Source of the DNA: Noviherbaspirillum sp. UKPF54
GTDB taxonomy: Bacteria; Pseudomonadota; Gammaproteobacteria; Burkholderiales; Burkholderiaceae_D
Direction of reading: 5' to 3'
Length of the DNA stretch: 64,000 nt
NCBI RefSeq assembly: GCF_007874125.1
Contig: NZ_CP040128.1
Span: 3,596,001-3,660,000 of the forward strand
In this document: piece by piece, positions 26,667-35,374 of the stretch
How positions within the stretch are numbered: the stretch's first letter is position 1
Layout of the letters: every line of letters starts with the position of its first letter
The notes under the pieces: generated by a model
What the model saw: the letters and a program-made list of their open reading frames with translations, nothing else
What the model was told of the DNA's origin: nothing
Databases searched by the model: none
Position numbers and translations under genes: made by a program

Positions 26667-27494
26667 TCATTCTCGAATTTCCAGTTCGCCATGCGGCGCC
26701 GCGGCGGTCCACCCTTCGACCGGATCGAGCGTGCGCGGCAACCCGAAATGCGGGCGCTGCGCCGCCCATGCCGCCGCTACCGCGCATAGCACCGCGTCGA
26801 GCCAGTCGGCGCTGCCGTCGTCGACCAGCTTGCGGCGCAACGCAGGCGCCAGTCGCAGCCGGATGCCGAGCGGGTGGTTGCCGTTTTCCAGCACCTGCAC
26901 GATTTGCACGCGGGCGGCGCGCCGCGCCGGCGTCTGCTTGGCGCGCTCGTCGCTCTTGTAGGAGGCGCGCGTCACTGCCCGCGCCACCAGCCCCGGATAT
27001 CCCTCCAGCGCAATGCGCCGCGGGTCGCCGTCGTGCAGACCGAACACCGTCACGCCGGCGCGCAGCAGACGCTGCGTGCCTTCATGGAACATGTAGGCGA
27101 CCGGCGGATTCACCCATTTCATCGACGGGCTGGAACCGGCGGGGCGGTCGGTGGCGCGATGGGCGAACTTGTTGCCCACGGGACGGGCATCGCAGAAGGC
27201 CTTGAACGTCTCACGCAATTGCGCGCGCGGCAAAGCTGCGCAATGCATCACCAGCGCCGCCCAGTTCTGCGGCCAGCCGAGGTGCTCGACCAATTCGCGC
27301 GGCAGCCCGAACGGAAAATCGAAGGCGCCCACCCATGACCCGGGTTGATCGAGCCATGCTTCAAACGATGCCCAGTCGCCATGCTCGTCCACGCGCTCAA
27401 TGCGCAACAGCGCGCCGTCGGCCATGCCGTGCGCGACCGTGATCGGCTTGGCTCGCCGCGGGACGGAAGTGAAATCGACGCCGACTACGTGCAT
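26667..27494 (-). CDS. DUF429 family protein
   Basis: 275 residues matching DUF429, a family with an RNase H-like fold of unconfirmed function. Typical features are the N-terminal VVGVDFTSVP with the acidic residue, then VGAFDFPFGLPRELV and the late DWLDAVLCAVAAAWA. It is soluble. The gene is divergent from the phospholipase D gene with about 75 bases between the two starts. Confidence 0.85.
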   Translation of the reverse strand: MHVVGVDFTSVPRRAKPITVAHGMADGALLRIERVDEHGDWASFEAWLDQPGSWVGAFDFPFGLPRELVEHLGWPQNWAALVMHCAALPRAQLRETFKAFCDARPVGNKFAHRATDRPAGSSPSMKWVNPPVAYMFHEGTQRLLRAGVTVFGLHDGDPRRIALEGYPGLVARAVTRASYKSDERAKQTPARRAARVQIVQVLENGNHPLGIRLRLAPALRRKLVDDGSADWLDAVLCAVAAAWAAQRPHFGLPRTLDPVEGWTAAAPHGELEIRE

Positions 27495-27569
27495 GAAATC
27501 AAATTAACGGAATTAAAAGACGGAAAAAGATTCAAACAGGCAGGAGCTTCCCGACATAAAGGATGCCAG

Positions 27570-28994
27570 ATGAACATAGCGGCGCACGCGCCTCGTTTTT
27601 CTCACCGCCTGACCTGGTGCATCATCGTATTTATTGTAGGCATTGTCGTCGCCTGCGCCACCCTGCCCGACGTCGGCTATCTGCAAGCGCGCGAAGCGGC
27701 GCCGGCGTCCGCCCCGACCATTGTCAATGCCCACGGCGAACTGGCGCAAGGCAAGAAGCAGGCATTGCTGAACAACCTGGAGGACAAGACCGGCGCCTCC
27801 GACATCCTGACCAAGCATGTCGCGGTCGAAGAAGCGATCAGCGGCGCGCCGCTGGTGGCGGGCAACAAGGTCGTGCTGCTCGACGACGGGCCGATCACGA
27901 TGCGCGCCATGATGAACGCCATCCGCGCCGCGCGCGACCATATCAACCTCGAAACCTACATCTTCGAGGACGACGAAGTCGGACGCGCGCTGGCCGACCT
28001 GCTGATCGAAAAGCAGGCGGCGGGCGTGCGGGTCAACCTGATCTACGACAGCGCGGGCACCATCGACACCGCGCGCGAATTTTTCGGGCGGCTGCGCGCG
28101 GCCGGCGTCAGCACGCTCGAATTCAATCCGGTCAATCCGCTGCACACGGGCGGCGACTGGGAACTGAACCAGCGCGACCATCGCAAGCTGCTGGTGGTGG
28201 ACGGACGCATCGCCTTCACCGGCGGCGTCAACATCAGCAAGGTGTACGGCAAGAGTTCCTTCCTCAAGAGCCGGCGGCAGGCGCCGCCCAAGGATGCGAA
28301 GGAGGCTGCCTGGCGCGACACCCACATGCAGATCGAGGGTCCGGCCGTCGCCGAGTTCCAGAAGCTGTTCCTCGAAACCTGGCGCCGCAAGACTGGCCGC
28401 CCGCCCGGCGATGCCCACTACTTCCCGCCGCTGACGGCGCAAGGCACGGCGCTGGTGCGCGCCATCGGCAGCACGCCCGAGCACGCCGACTACACGATCT
28501 ACAAGACGTATGTCTCGGCGCTGGCCAACGCCGACAAGACCGCGCACCTGACCACGGCCTACTTCGTGCCGGACCGGCAGATACTGCGGGCCATGCAGGA
28601 CGCGGCGCGGCGCGGCGTCGACGTGAGCATCGTCTTTCCCAGCTTTACCGACGTCGGCATGATCCTGTACGCCGGCCGCGCCTATTACGACGAACTGCTG
28701 GAAGCGGGCATCAAGATCTACGAACGCAAGGATGCCATGCTGCATGCGAAGACGGCGGTGATCGACGGCGTCTGGTCGACCATCGGCTCCACCAATCTGG
28801 ATATGCGCAGCTTCCTGCACAACGACGAAATCAATGCCGTCGTGCTCGACGCGGAGTTTGCCGGGCGCATGGAAGCCCTGTTCCAGCGCGACTTGCGGGA
28901 ATCGTCGGAAATTACCCGTGAGCAGTGGAGCAGGCGCGGGCCGGTGGAACGCATCAAGGAATGGGCTGTGCAATTGTTCTCGTACTGGCTGTGA
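27570..28994 (+). CDS. Phospholipase D / cardiolipin synthase-like lipoprotein
   Basis: 474 residues. The N-terminus is hydrophobic and ends VVACA, a lipobox with Cys at 29, so it is probably a lipoprotein. Two complete HKD catalytic motifs are present: H204, K206, D211 (HRKLLVVDG) and H392, K394, D399 (HAKTAVIDG), each followed by the usual GGVN or GSTN. It should hydrolyse or transfer phosphatidyl groups, as cardiolipin synthases do, but on the periplasmic side. The ATG has AAGGA six bases upstream; about 75 in-frame upstream codons overlap the DUF429 gene and were rejected. Confidence 0.92.
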   Translation: MNIAAHAPRFSHRLTWCIIVFIVGIVVACATLPDVGYLQAREAAPASAPTIVNAHGELAQGKKQALLNNLEDKTGASDILTKHVAVEEAISGAPLVAGNKVVLLDDGPITMRAMMNAIRAARDHINLETYIFEDDEVGRALADLLIEKQAAGVRVNLIYDSAGTIDTAREFFGRLRAAGVSTLEFNPVNPLHTGGDWELNQRDHRKLLVVDGRIAFTGGVNISKVYGKSSFLKSRRQAPPKDAKEAAWRDTHMQIEGPAVAEFQKLFLETWRRKTGRPPGDAHYFPPLTAQGTALVRAIGSTPEHADYTIYKTYVSALANADKTAHLTTAYFVPDRQILRAMQDAARRGVDVSIVFPSFTDVGMILYAGRAYYDELLEAGIKIYERKDAMLHAKTAVIDGVWSTIGSTNLDMRSFLHNDEINAVVLDAEFAGRMEALFQRDLRESSEITREQWSRRGPVERIKEWAVQLFSYWL

Positions 28995-29178
28995 CAACAA
29001 GCGGCGCTTGCCTGCCGATCCCGTCGAAATCTGCGAAGCGGCATGAACTTTGAGCGGCAACATTGATGTTTTCCTGTATGGTGCGCCGCAAACCTTGGGC
29101 AACGTCAAGTTTGAACCAAAATGACATCCCGACATCACATCGTGACTGCATGTGCAGGGATACTGCAAGACAACAACG

Positions 29179-30618
29179 ATGAACATGTTCGCGATGGCAG
29201 CGCGCCGGCTGACCAAACATCCCCTGTCGGTTCTGGCGGCGCTCAGTGTGACCTGCCTGGTGCTGGCCTGCAGTGGCGGCGGCGGGGACGGCAGCAGCAG
29301 CAGCGGCAATAGTGGTGGTGAGGCCGCGAGCGCGCCCACTCCTCCCGCCAGCGGCGCGACCGCGACTCCTGCGGCCGGCGCTTCCGCCAGCGCCACGCTG
29401 CAAGTTCCCGACGCGCTGGCGTCGCCCCCCTTCGACACGAAACGCAGCCTGCAGGTGCCGCCGGGGTTCGGGATCCGGGTATGGGCGCGCGTGGGCGGCG
29501 CGCGCTTCATGGCGCTCGCGCCCAATGGCGACGTGCTGGTGTCGGTGCCGTCCGAGGGCAAGATCGTGCTGCTGCGCGAGCGCGCCGGCGACACGCCGCA
29601 AGTGTCGGACTTCGCCACCGGCCTGCACAATCCGCACGACATGGTGTTCCATGCCATCGCGGGACAAACCTATCTCTATGTCGCGGAATCGAACCGTATC
29701 AGCCGCTCCGTCTACCGCAGCGGCGACACGCAACGCGCCGACAGCGAAGTGGTGGTCGACGGCTTGCCCGACGATTCCACGCCGGAGTTGCGCGGCAGAT
29801 ATGGGCATGAGCTGAAAAACATTGCGCTCGGACCGGACGACAAGCTCTATGTCTCGATCGCCTCGACCTGCAATGCCTGCACCGAAGACACAACCAGCGA
29901 TCCGGTGCGCGGCGCGATCTACCAATATACCGCCGACGGCAAGCAAGGCCGGCTGTTCGCGCGCGGCATACGCAATGCGGAAGGCCTCGATTTCATTCCG
30001 GGCACCAATGCGTTGTGGATGACCGTCAACGGCCGCGACGAGATCCGCGTTCCGCAAGACATCGATGTCGATGGAGACGGCAGCAGCGACCTGGGCAAGC
30101 TCATCGCCAGCTATGTCGACGAGCATCCGGCGGAAATTTTCTCTGTCGTGCGCGATGGCGGCAACTATGGCTGGCCCTTCTGCGACCAGGAGCAGAACGC
30201 CAGCATGTCCAACCTCGATGCGACCGCCGACTTCGAATTCAATCGCAACGGCGCGAACCTCGACTGTGGCGGCATCACCCGCGCCTCCAAGGGCATCCGT
30301 CCGCATGCCGCGCCGCTCGGCTTCAGCTTCCTGCACGACAGCAATGTGCCGGCGGCGTACCGCAAGGGTGCGGCGGTCGCGCTGCACGGCTGCTGGAACT
30401 GCACCAGCCTGCGCGCCGGCTACAAGGTCGTGTTTTTCCCGTTCGACGACGCCGGCAATGCGGGCGCCGAAATCGACCTGGTCACCGGCTTTGTCACCGA
30501 TCCCGACGCGCGCGCGCTGTGGGGCCGCCCGGTCGATGTGATTGCCGATGGCCGCGGCAACCTGCTGATTTCCGACGATTTCGCCGGCGCGGTGTACCAG
30601 CTTTTTCCCTCGCCGTAG
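29179..30618 (+). CDS. PQQ-type sugar/sorbosone dehydrogenase-like lipoprotein
   Basis: About 479 residues. A signal peptide ends LVLACSGGGG, a lipobox, followed by a low-complexity Ser/Gly/Ala/Pro linker of about 50 residues. The rest is a six-bladed propeller of the soluble glucose/L-sorbosone dehydrogenase type (LHNPHDMVFH, GRYGHELKNIALGPDDKLYVSI, IRNAEGLDF, GGNYGWPFC). The mature domain has several Cys pairs (CNACTED, CWNCTS). Cofactor and substrate are not shown by sequence alone. Several ATGs are close together at 29179-29194, so the start is uncertain by a few codons. Confidence 0.85.
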   Translation: MNMFAMAARRLTKHPLSVLAALSVTCLVLACSGGGGDGSSSSGNSGGEAASAPTPPASGATATPAAGASASATLQVPDALASPPFDTKRSLQVPPGFGIRVWARVGGARFMALAPNGDVLVSVPSEGKIVLLRERAGDTPQVSDFATGLHNPHDMVFHAIAGQTYLYVAESNRISRSVYRSGDTQRADSEVVVDGLPDDSTPELRGRYGHELKNIALGPDDKLYVSIASTCNACTEDTTSDPVRGAIYQYTADGKQGRLFARGIRNAEGLDFIPGTNALWMTVNGRDEIRVPQDIDVDGDGSSDLGKLIASYVDEHPAEIFSVVRDGGNYGWPFCDQEQNASMSNLDATADFEFNRNGANLDCGGITRASKGIRPHAAPLGFSFLHDSNVPAAYRKGAAVALHGCWNCTSLRAGYKVVFFPFDDAGNAGAEIDLVTGFVTDPDARALWGRPVDVIADGRGNLLISDDFAGAVYQLFPSP

Positions 30619-30713
30619 CGCAGTTTTACAGCGGCGCGGTAAGGCTTACCGGCCAACGGAGGACGTGCCGGCGGCCTTTGCCGGGCCAGACGCTGGCATG
30701 CATGCTGCATCAC

Positions 30714-30757
30714 GCAAACCGCGCAGGCGTTCCCCGACTGCGCGGTTTGCTTCTTTT
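30714..30757 (+). terminator. Rho-independent terminator
   Basis: A 13-bp perfect stem (gcaaaccgcgcag, 30714-30726, with ctgcgcggtttgc, 30738-30750), 11-base loop, followed by a T-rich tract (ttctttt). It lies about 95 bases after the PQQ-type dehydrogenase gene and ends that transcript. Confidence 0.85.
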
Positions 30758-30811
30758 CGACTCCCTGTTCGATCCGCTTAACCTGTCCGACCAGTTCCAC
30801 CCGTGCGCAAC

Positions 30812-31345
30812 ATGGGAAATCGCATCGCCTTCCTGCCGCCGCAGAAGCGGCGCTTCAACTGGGCCGGCTACCTGCTCGGCTTTGCGCTGGGCGGCTTTTT
30901 CGACGGCATCCTGCTGCACCAGATTCTCCAGTGGCATCATTTACTGAGCGGAATCACGCGCGCCCCGTTCGACCAGGCCGAGGTCCAGATCCTCGCCGAC
31001 GGCGTGTTTCAAGCCGGCATGTGCGTCATTGCGGCGCTCGGCATGCGCAAGCTGCTGCAGGCGCGCTATGTCTTGATCGACCGGGCCTTCGACCGCGTGC
31101 TGGCGGCCGACGTGCTGATCGGCTTTGGCGTCTGGCACGTGGCGGACGGCATTCTGTCGAATTGGCTGCTGGGCCTGCACCATGTACGGATGGACGCGGC
31201 GGATTTTGCGTGGTGGGACGTGCTGTGGTTCCTGCTGTTCGGCGTGCTGGTTGTCACCGCCGGCATTGCCTTGCGCATCAGGCGCGAGCCGCCATCGGTC
31301 GACGACCGGAAAAAGCCCGACCGGCCTCGCTCGACGCCGGCCTAG
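30812..31345 (+). CDS. DUF2243 membrane protein
   Basis: About 177 residues with four transmembrane segments. The DUF2243 signature GGFFDGILLHQILQWHH is clear near the N-terminus, followed by LADGVFQ and GFGVWHVADGILSNWLLGLHHVR, with many His residues in membrane-flanking positions. Function unknown. A GTG three codons upstream is an alternative start. The stop codon TAG overlaps the first two bases of the 270-bp inverted-repeat element. Confidence 0.88.
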   Translation: MGNRIAFLPPQKRRFNWAGYLLGFALGGFFDGILLHQILQWHHLLSGITRAPFDQAEVQILADGVFQAGMCVIAALGMRKLLQARYVLIDRAFDRVLAADVLIGFGVWHVADGILSNWLLGLHHVRMDAADFAWWDVLWFLLFGVLVVTAGIALRIRREPPSVDDRKKPDRPRSTPA

Positions 31346-31613
31346 AGGGTGTTATGAACTAGGGAAGGGGGCGCGTTCGAGCGAGAAGGGACGCAGGGCA
31401 AGGCGCGACGCGCCGCTCAGGGTGGCCCCCTGCGCAAGCGGCGCAACGCTGCAATGCGCCCCTTCTCGCTCGAACCCTTCGGGCATCCCCGGGAGCCGGC
31501 CGCCTGCGGTGTTGCGGCTCCTTGCCGTAGCACCGCTACGACGCGTCGCCGCGCCTTGCATTCTGCCGGCTTCCGGGGCTGCGCACCCCCTTCCCTAGTT
31601 CATAACACCCTCT
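31344..31613. mobile_element. 270-bp inverted-repeat element between convergent genes
   Basis: The two ends are a perfect 28-bp inverted repeat (31344-31371 and 31586-31613, starting agagggtgttatgaactagg). Inside there are further complementary pairs, such as ttcgagcgagaaggg (about 31375-31389) with ccccttctcgctcgaa, and gcaaggcgcgacgcg with a later near-complement. No open frame of note is inside. It fits exactly between the 3' ends of the DUF2243 and CHRD genes. Likely a non-autonomous element or dispersed repeat; no clear target duplication was found. Confidence 0.7.
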
Positions 31614-31615
31614 GG

Positions 31616-32200
31616 TCAGAAGCCGACGGTCAGCCCGATGCCCACTCCGGAGTGCGGGAAATCCTGTGCATCCTCGATTTCCTGGATTTGCCGCAGTTGC
31701 TGCTCGATGAGCACCGACTGCGCGCGCGCCTGCTCCAGCAGCTGGAATTGCTGGGACGACGGCAGCTGTTCGAACAATTGCCCGCGCAGCTCCCCGGCCG
31801 GATGCACGACGGTGCCCACGTTGAAGTAATAGCGGCCATCGCGCAGGGCGCGCAGCTGGGCATCGCTGATGTCGGCGCGCACGGTCCAGGCGCCGCTGGC
31901 GGCTTCCTTGTTGAGCGCAAAGACGACCGGTCCGTTCACACCGCCGAAACCGTCCTGGATCCACGCCTGCGTATCGCCGATGCCGGTCACCACGATACTG
32001 GCGCGCAAGGTGCGGCCGCTCGAATCGACCGTCACCACGCCCGCGCCGGTACCGGCGCTGGACACCGGCGGTACCTCTTCCGCGCTGGTCAGCGTGGTGC
32101 TGAAGGCGAACGGCACATCGTCATGGCCGCCGCCGCAGGACGCCAGCAGCGGCAACGTCAGCGCCAGCGGCGCGAGCAAGCGCACAGCGAAAGAATGCAT
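31616..32200 (-). CDS. CHRD-domain lipoprotein
   Basis: 194 residues. A signal peptide ends LLASCGGG, a lipobox, so it is a lipoprotein. A CHRD domain follows (about 30-145), recognised by LTSAEEVPPV, GVVTVDSSGRTL and YYFNVGTVVHPAGELRGQL. The C-terminal 45 residues are Gln-rich and helical. CHRD domains occur in secreted proteins of unknown role. The ribosome site GAGGAGGAC is strong. The stop lies 3 bases from the inverted-repeat element. Confidence 0.9.
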   Translation of the reverse strand: MHSFAVRLLAPLALTLPLLASCGGGHDDVPFAFSTTLTSAEEVPPVSSAGTGAGVVTVDSSGRTLRASIVVTGIGDTQAWIQDGFGGVNGPVVFALNKEAASGAWTVRADISDAQLRALRDGRYYFNVGTVVHPAGELRGQLFEQLPSSQQFQLLEQARAQSVLIEQQLRQIQEIEDAQDFPHSGVGIGLTVGF

Positions 32201-32286
32201 GACAAGTCCTCCTCGAACCTTGCTTCATGCTACGCCAAATCGCACGCGCCGGTCATGCGCTACCCCCAACTATGCGGCACCGGGTA

Positions 32287-32520
32287 TCACTTCCTGCGCG
32301 GCGCGGTGAGCATCGATACCGTGATCAGGCTGCGGGTTTTCAGGTCGAGCCCGTCGCGGCACCAGACCGTGCCCCAGGCATTGCGCGTGACGAAGTCCTG
32401 CAGCGGCATCGTGAAGTCGGTTGCGTTGGCGAACGCCTTGTCGACGAAATCTTCGCCCATCACCTTCTTGCGCATCTGCAAGCCGTCCTGATACTGCTGG
32501 TCCTTGTTGTTCTGATCCAT
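32287..32520 (-). pseudogene. Truncated carboxymuconolactone decarboxylase-family gene
   Basis: 77 residues corresponding to the N-terminal half of a CMD-family protein (DGLQMRKKVMGEDFVDKAF..., then GLDLKTRSLITVSMLTA). The normal family length is about 125 residues; here the frame leaves the pattern after SMLTA and stops at PRRK. The expected second half, with its helical GALNNG-type motif, is absent in all three minus-strand frames down to the CHRD gene, so this is a 3' deletion and not a simple frameshift. Probably a non-functional remnant. Confidence 0.65.
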
Positions 32521-32549
32521 GCCGCGCCTCCGCTGATAAAAGGAGGATT

Positions 32550-33761
32550 TTAATTCAGCGCCAGGCCCATCGCGCCGCGCCTAGCCTTCACCGCCGCCAG
32601 AAAGCATGCGAGCGAAACCAGCGAGACGGCCAGCAGGATGAAAAGCATCCAGCGCGGCGCCGGATTGGCTTCGACAAACGCGGCCATCGCCAGCGGCCCG
32701 GCGGCCTTGGCCAACAGGGACGGCCCGGCCAGCGCGCCGGAAATGGCGCCATAGTTTTCGCGGCCGAACAGGCTTTGCGGTACGGTGCCGCGCACGATCG
32801 TCAGGATGCCGTTGCCCAGCCCGTACAGCATGCAGAACCCGGCGACCGCGAAGCGGTTCTCCCCGAATGCCAGCAAGGCCAGCAGGGCCGCCGGCAGGCA
32901 GGAAAACGTCAGCCGGCCCACCGTTTGCGGCAGCACGCGGTGGGCCAGCGCCATTTCGCCGAGGCGCCCGGCCACCTGCATCGGCCCGATCAGGGCCGCC
33001 ACCAGCACGGCGGTGGCGGCCGGATGGCCGAAGCGCTGCAGCAGCGGAATCAGGTGCACCGACAGCGCCGAAAAGATGAACATGTTGGTGGCGAAGGCGA
33101 ACGCCAGTTTCCAGAACGCCGGGTCGCGCAAGGCTTCATGCAGGGTATAGTTGCGCGCCGCCTGCCCGTCCCCGGCAGCGCGGCGCGCTCGTCCATCTCC
33201 GCCCGCGCCCAGCAGCGCATGCAGCGGCGCGCACAGCGCCAGGTGCGCGATACCATAGACCAGGAAGGTATGGCGCCAGCCGAGCGCGCCGTTCAACTGC
33301 AGCGTCAGCGGCCAGAACACGGTGCTGGCCAGTCCGCCGAACAGCGTCAGCACCGAGATCGCCTTGCGCGAATGCAGCAGGAATTCGCGGTTGATAGTGG
33401 CGAACGCCGCTTCGTACAGCACCATCGCCATCGCGACGCCGACCATGCTCCACGCAACGAAGTACAGTGCGACCGAATGCGCCATGGCCAGCATGACCAT
33501 GCCGCCGCCGGCCAGCAGTGAGCCGCAGCTCATCACGGCACGCCCGCCGAAGCGGTCGATCAGCATGCCGACCGGCGTGGCCGCCAGGCCGGCTGCCAGC
33601 AGGCTCCAGGAATAGGCGCCGAACACCACGCCGGTGGACCAGCCGAACTCGCGCTGGATATCGTGCGCGACGATGGCAAACGCGTAGTACAGCGAACCCC
33701 AGGACACGATTTGCGTGACCGCCAGGAGACGGACGAGGCGCCAGGGTTCTTTGTTGTCCAT
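32550..33761 (-). CDS. MFS transporter
   Basis: About 403 residues with twelve hydrophobic segments in a standard MFS fold. The motif after helix 2 reads GMLIDRFGGRAV. The central cytoplasmic loop is basic (GGDGRARRAAGDGQ). It resembles oxalate/formate-type or monocarboxylate-type MFS carriers, but the substrate is not clear. The ATG starting MDNKEPWRLV is preferred; 36 upstream in-frame codons overlap the divergent promoter region. It is divergent from the EmrA-like gene. Confidence 0.9.
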   Translation of the reverse strand: MDNKEPWRLVRLLAVTQIVSWGSLYYAFAIVAHDIQREFGWSTGVVFGAYSWSLLAAGLAATPVGMLIDRFGGRAVMSCGSLLAGGGMVMLAMAHSVALYFVAWSMVGVAMAMVLYEAAFATINREFLLHSRKAISVLTLFGGLASTVFWPLTLQLNGALGWRHTFLVYGIAHLALCAPLHALLGAGGDGRARRAAGDGQAARNYTLHEALRDPAFWKLAFAFATNMFIFSALSVHLIPLLQRFGHPAATAVLVAALIGPMQVAGRLGEMALAHRVLPQTVGRLTFSCLPAALLALLAFGENRFAVAGFCMLYGLGNGILTIVRGTVPQSLFGRENYGAISGALAGPSLLAKAAGPLAMAAFVEANPAPRWMLFILLAVSLVSLACFLAAVKARRGAMGLALN

Positions 33762-33880
33762 GCGAATGTTTTTTGGTGGAGTCTTGTAGTGTAACGCATG
33801 GCCGTCCGTATCATTTTCGATCCGCGCATGCTTCTTGCATCGGTAACCGATCGCCAATACGCCGAACAATCAGGCCTGCC

Positions 33881-34927
33881 ATGGATGCACCTGTGCACGC
33901 TGAAAAACCGTTGATACGCAAGGAAAGACTTTCCGGGAAAAAGCTCATCAAATGGGTGGCGATCGCCGCGCTGCTGATCCTCGCCGCCATCTTCGGCTAC
34001 CGCTACTGGCGCCACGGCCAGCTGTACGCCGACACCGACAATGCCTACATCAATGCCAACACGGTCGAAATCGCCGCCCAGGTCGGCGGCAAGGTCACGC
34101 AAGTCTTTGTACGCGACAACCAGAAGGTGAAGGCCGGCGGGGCGCTGTTCGAGATCGATCCCGAGCCCTACCGGCTGGCGCTGGAAAAGGCGCAGGCGCA
34201 GCTGCAGCTGGCCGGACAGGCGGTCGGCCAGCAAAGCGCGGCGGTGGCCGCCGCCGAGGCGCAGGTCAACCAGCGCAAGGCGGAACTGCAGATTGCGCAA
34301 TCGAACAACCGGCGCGAGCAACAGCTGGTGCGGCAAGGCTTCCTGTCGAAACAGGGCGCCGAAACCGCCCGTACCCAGGTCGCCACGGCCGAAGCGGCGC
34401 TGCGCGCGGCGCAAGCCAACCTGGAACAGGCGCGCAGCACGCTGGGCGCCACCGGCGAACGCAATGCGACCGTGCAGGCGGCGCAGGCCGCCGTCGACCA
34501 GGCCCGGCTCGACCTGGAACACACCCATGTCGCGGCGCCCACCGACGGCAGCATCGCCAACCTGTCTCTGCGTCCGGGCAACACCGTGCAGCCCGGCGCG
34601 CCCCTGTTCGCACTCATCGCCAGCCAGGAATACTGGGCCGACGCCAATTTCAAGGAAACCGAGCTGGAGCGCATCCGGCCCGGCGAAGCTGCCACGGTCA
34701 CCGTCGACATGTATCCCGACCACCCGTTCCACGGCGTGGTGGAAAGCGTCAGCGGCGGCGCCGGCACGGCCTTCTCGCTGCTGCCGCCGCAGAATGCGAC
34801 CGGCAACTGGGTCAAGGTCACGCAGCGCGTGCCGGTGCGGGTGCGTATCACCGATCCCGATCCTGCCTACCCGCTGCGCATCGGCACCACGGCCACCGTC
34901 GAGGTGGCGGTTCGCGACAACCGCTGA
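33881..34927 (+). CDS. HlyD/EmrA family membrane fusion protein
   Basis: About 348 residues. One N-terminal membrane anchor (about 22-38, WVAIAALLILAAIFGY), then the biotinyl-lipoyl domain starting YADTDNAYINANTVEIAAQVGGKV, a long Ala/Gln-rich coiled-coil hairpin (about 95-200), and the second lipoyl half and beta-barrel (HVAAPTDGSIANLSLRPGNTV). It is an EmrA-type adaptor that links an inner-membrane pump to an outer-membrane channel. Its pump partner lies two genes downstream. No TolC-type gene is in this cluster. Confidence 0.93.
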   Translation: MDAPVHAEKPLIRKERLSGKKLIKWVAIAALLILAAIFGYRYWRHGQLYADTDNAYINANTVEIAAQVGGKVTQVFVRDNQKVKAGGALFEIDPEPYRLALEKAQAQLQLAGQAVGQQSAAVAAAEAQVNQRKAELQIAQSNNRREQQLVRQGFLSKQGAETARTQVATAEAALRAAQANLEQARSTLGATGERNATVQAAQAAVDQARLDLEHTHVAAPTDGSIANLSLRPGNTVQPGAPLFALIASQEYWADANFKETELERIRPGEAATVTVDMYPDHPFHGVVESVSGGAGTAFSLLPPQNATGNWVKVTQRVPVRVRITDPDPAYPLRIGTTATVEVAVRDNR

Positions 34928-34936
34928 GGACGACGC

Positions 34937-35374
34937 ATGTACCGCAAGATCCTGCTTTGCTACGACGGCTCGGTCGAAGGCCGCAATGCGTTGAAGGACG
35001 GTGCCGACGTGGCGCTGTGCATGCAGGCCGAGGCGCACCTGCTGGCCATCATCCGCACCCTGGCCGGGCGCACCATCCCCGAGGGAGTCAGCGCAACCTC
35101 GATCGAGCAGGAAAACGACGAAGCCTCCCGCATCCTGAAGGAAGGCGTCGCCTGGCTCAAGGAGCGCGGGCTCGACGCGCACGGCTATATCGCCTTCGGC
35201 GACCCGATCGCGCAGATCGACGCGGCCGCGCGCGCGCTTGGCGTCGACCTGATCGTGCTCGGGCACCGCCACCGCAGCCGGCTGGCGCGCTGGTGGAGCG
35301 ACGCCGAGGATGCGACGCTGCTGGAGCGCGCGCCGTGCAGCATCCTGGTGGCGGTGGCGCCGCCGATAATATGA
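34937..35374 (+). CDS. Universal stress protein (UspA family)
   Basis: 145 residues with a single Usp domain. It starts MYRKILLCYDGSVEGRNAL, and the ATP-binding type segment GxxGHRHRSR...S is partly kept as VLGHRHRSRLARWW, with SDAEDATLLERAPCSILVAV at the end. It is probably soluble and may bind nucleotide. It is inserted between the EmrA-like and EmrB-like genes, 9 bases after the first and overlapping the second by 4 bases (ATGA), so it is clearly part of the operon. Confidence 0.93.
   Translation: MYRKILLCYDGSVEGRNALKDGADVALCMQAEAHLLAIIRTLAGRTIPEGVSATSIEQENDEASRILKEGVAWLKERGLDAHGYIAFGDPIAQIDAAARALGVDLIVLGHRHRSRLARWWSDAEDATLLERAPCSILVAVAPPII

Noticed and set aside
27513..29657. Long minus-strand open frame (over 700 codons) opposite the phospholipase D and PQQ-type genes
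   Set aside because: It has no recognisable motifs and is antisense to two well-supported genes.
33952..35370. Very long open frame in phase with the EmrB-like gene, crossing emrA and usp
   Set aside because: It is Gly/Arg-rich, has no domain, and lies over the clear adaptor and usp genes in other frames; it is an artefact of high GC.
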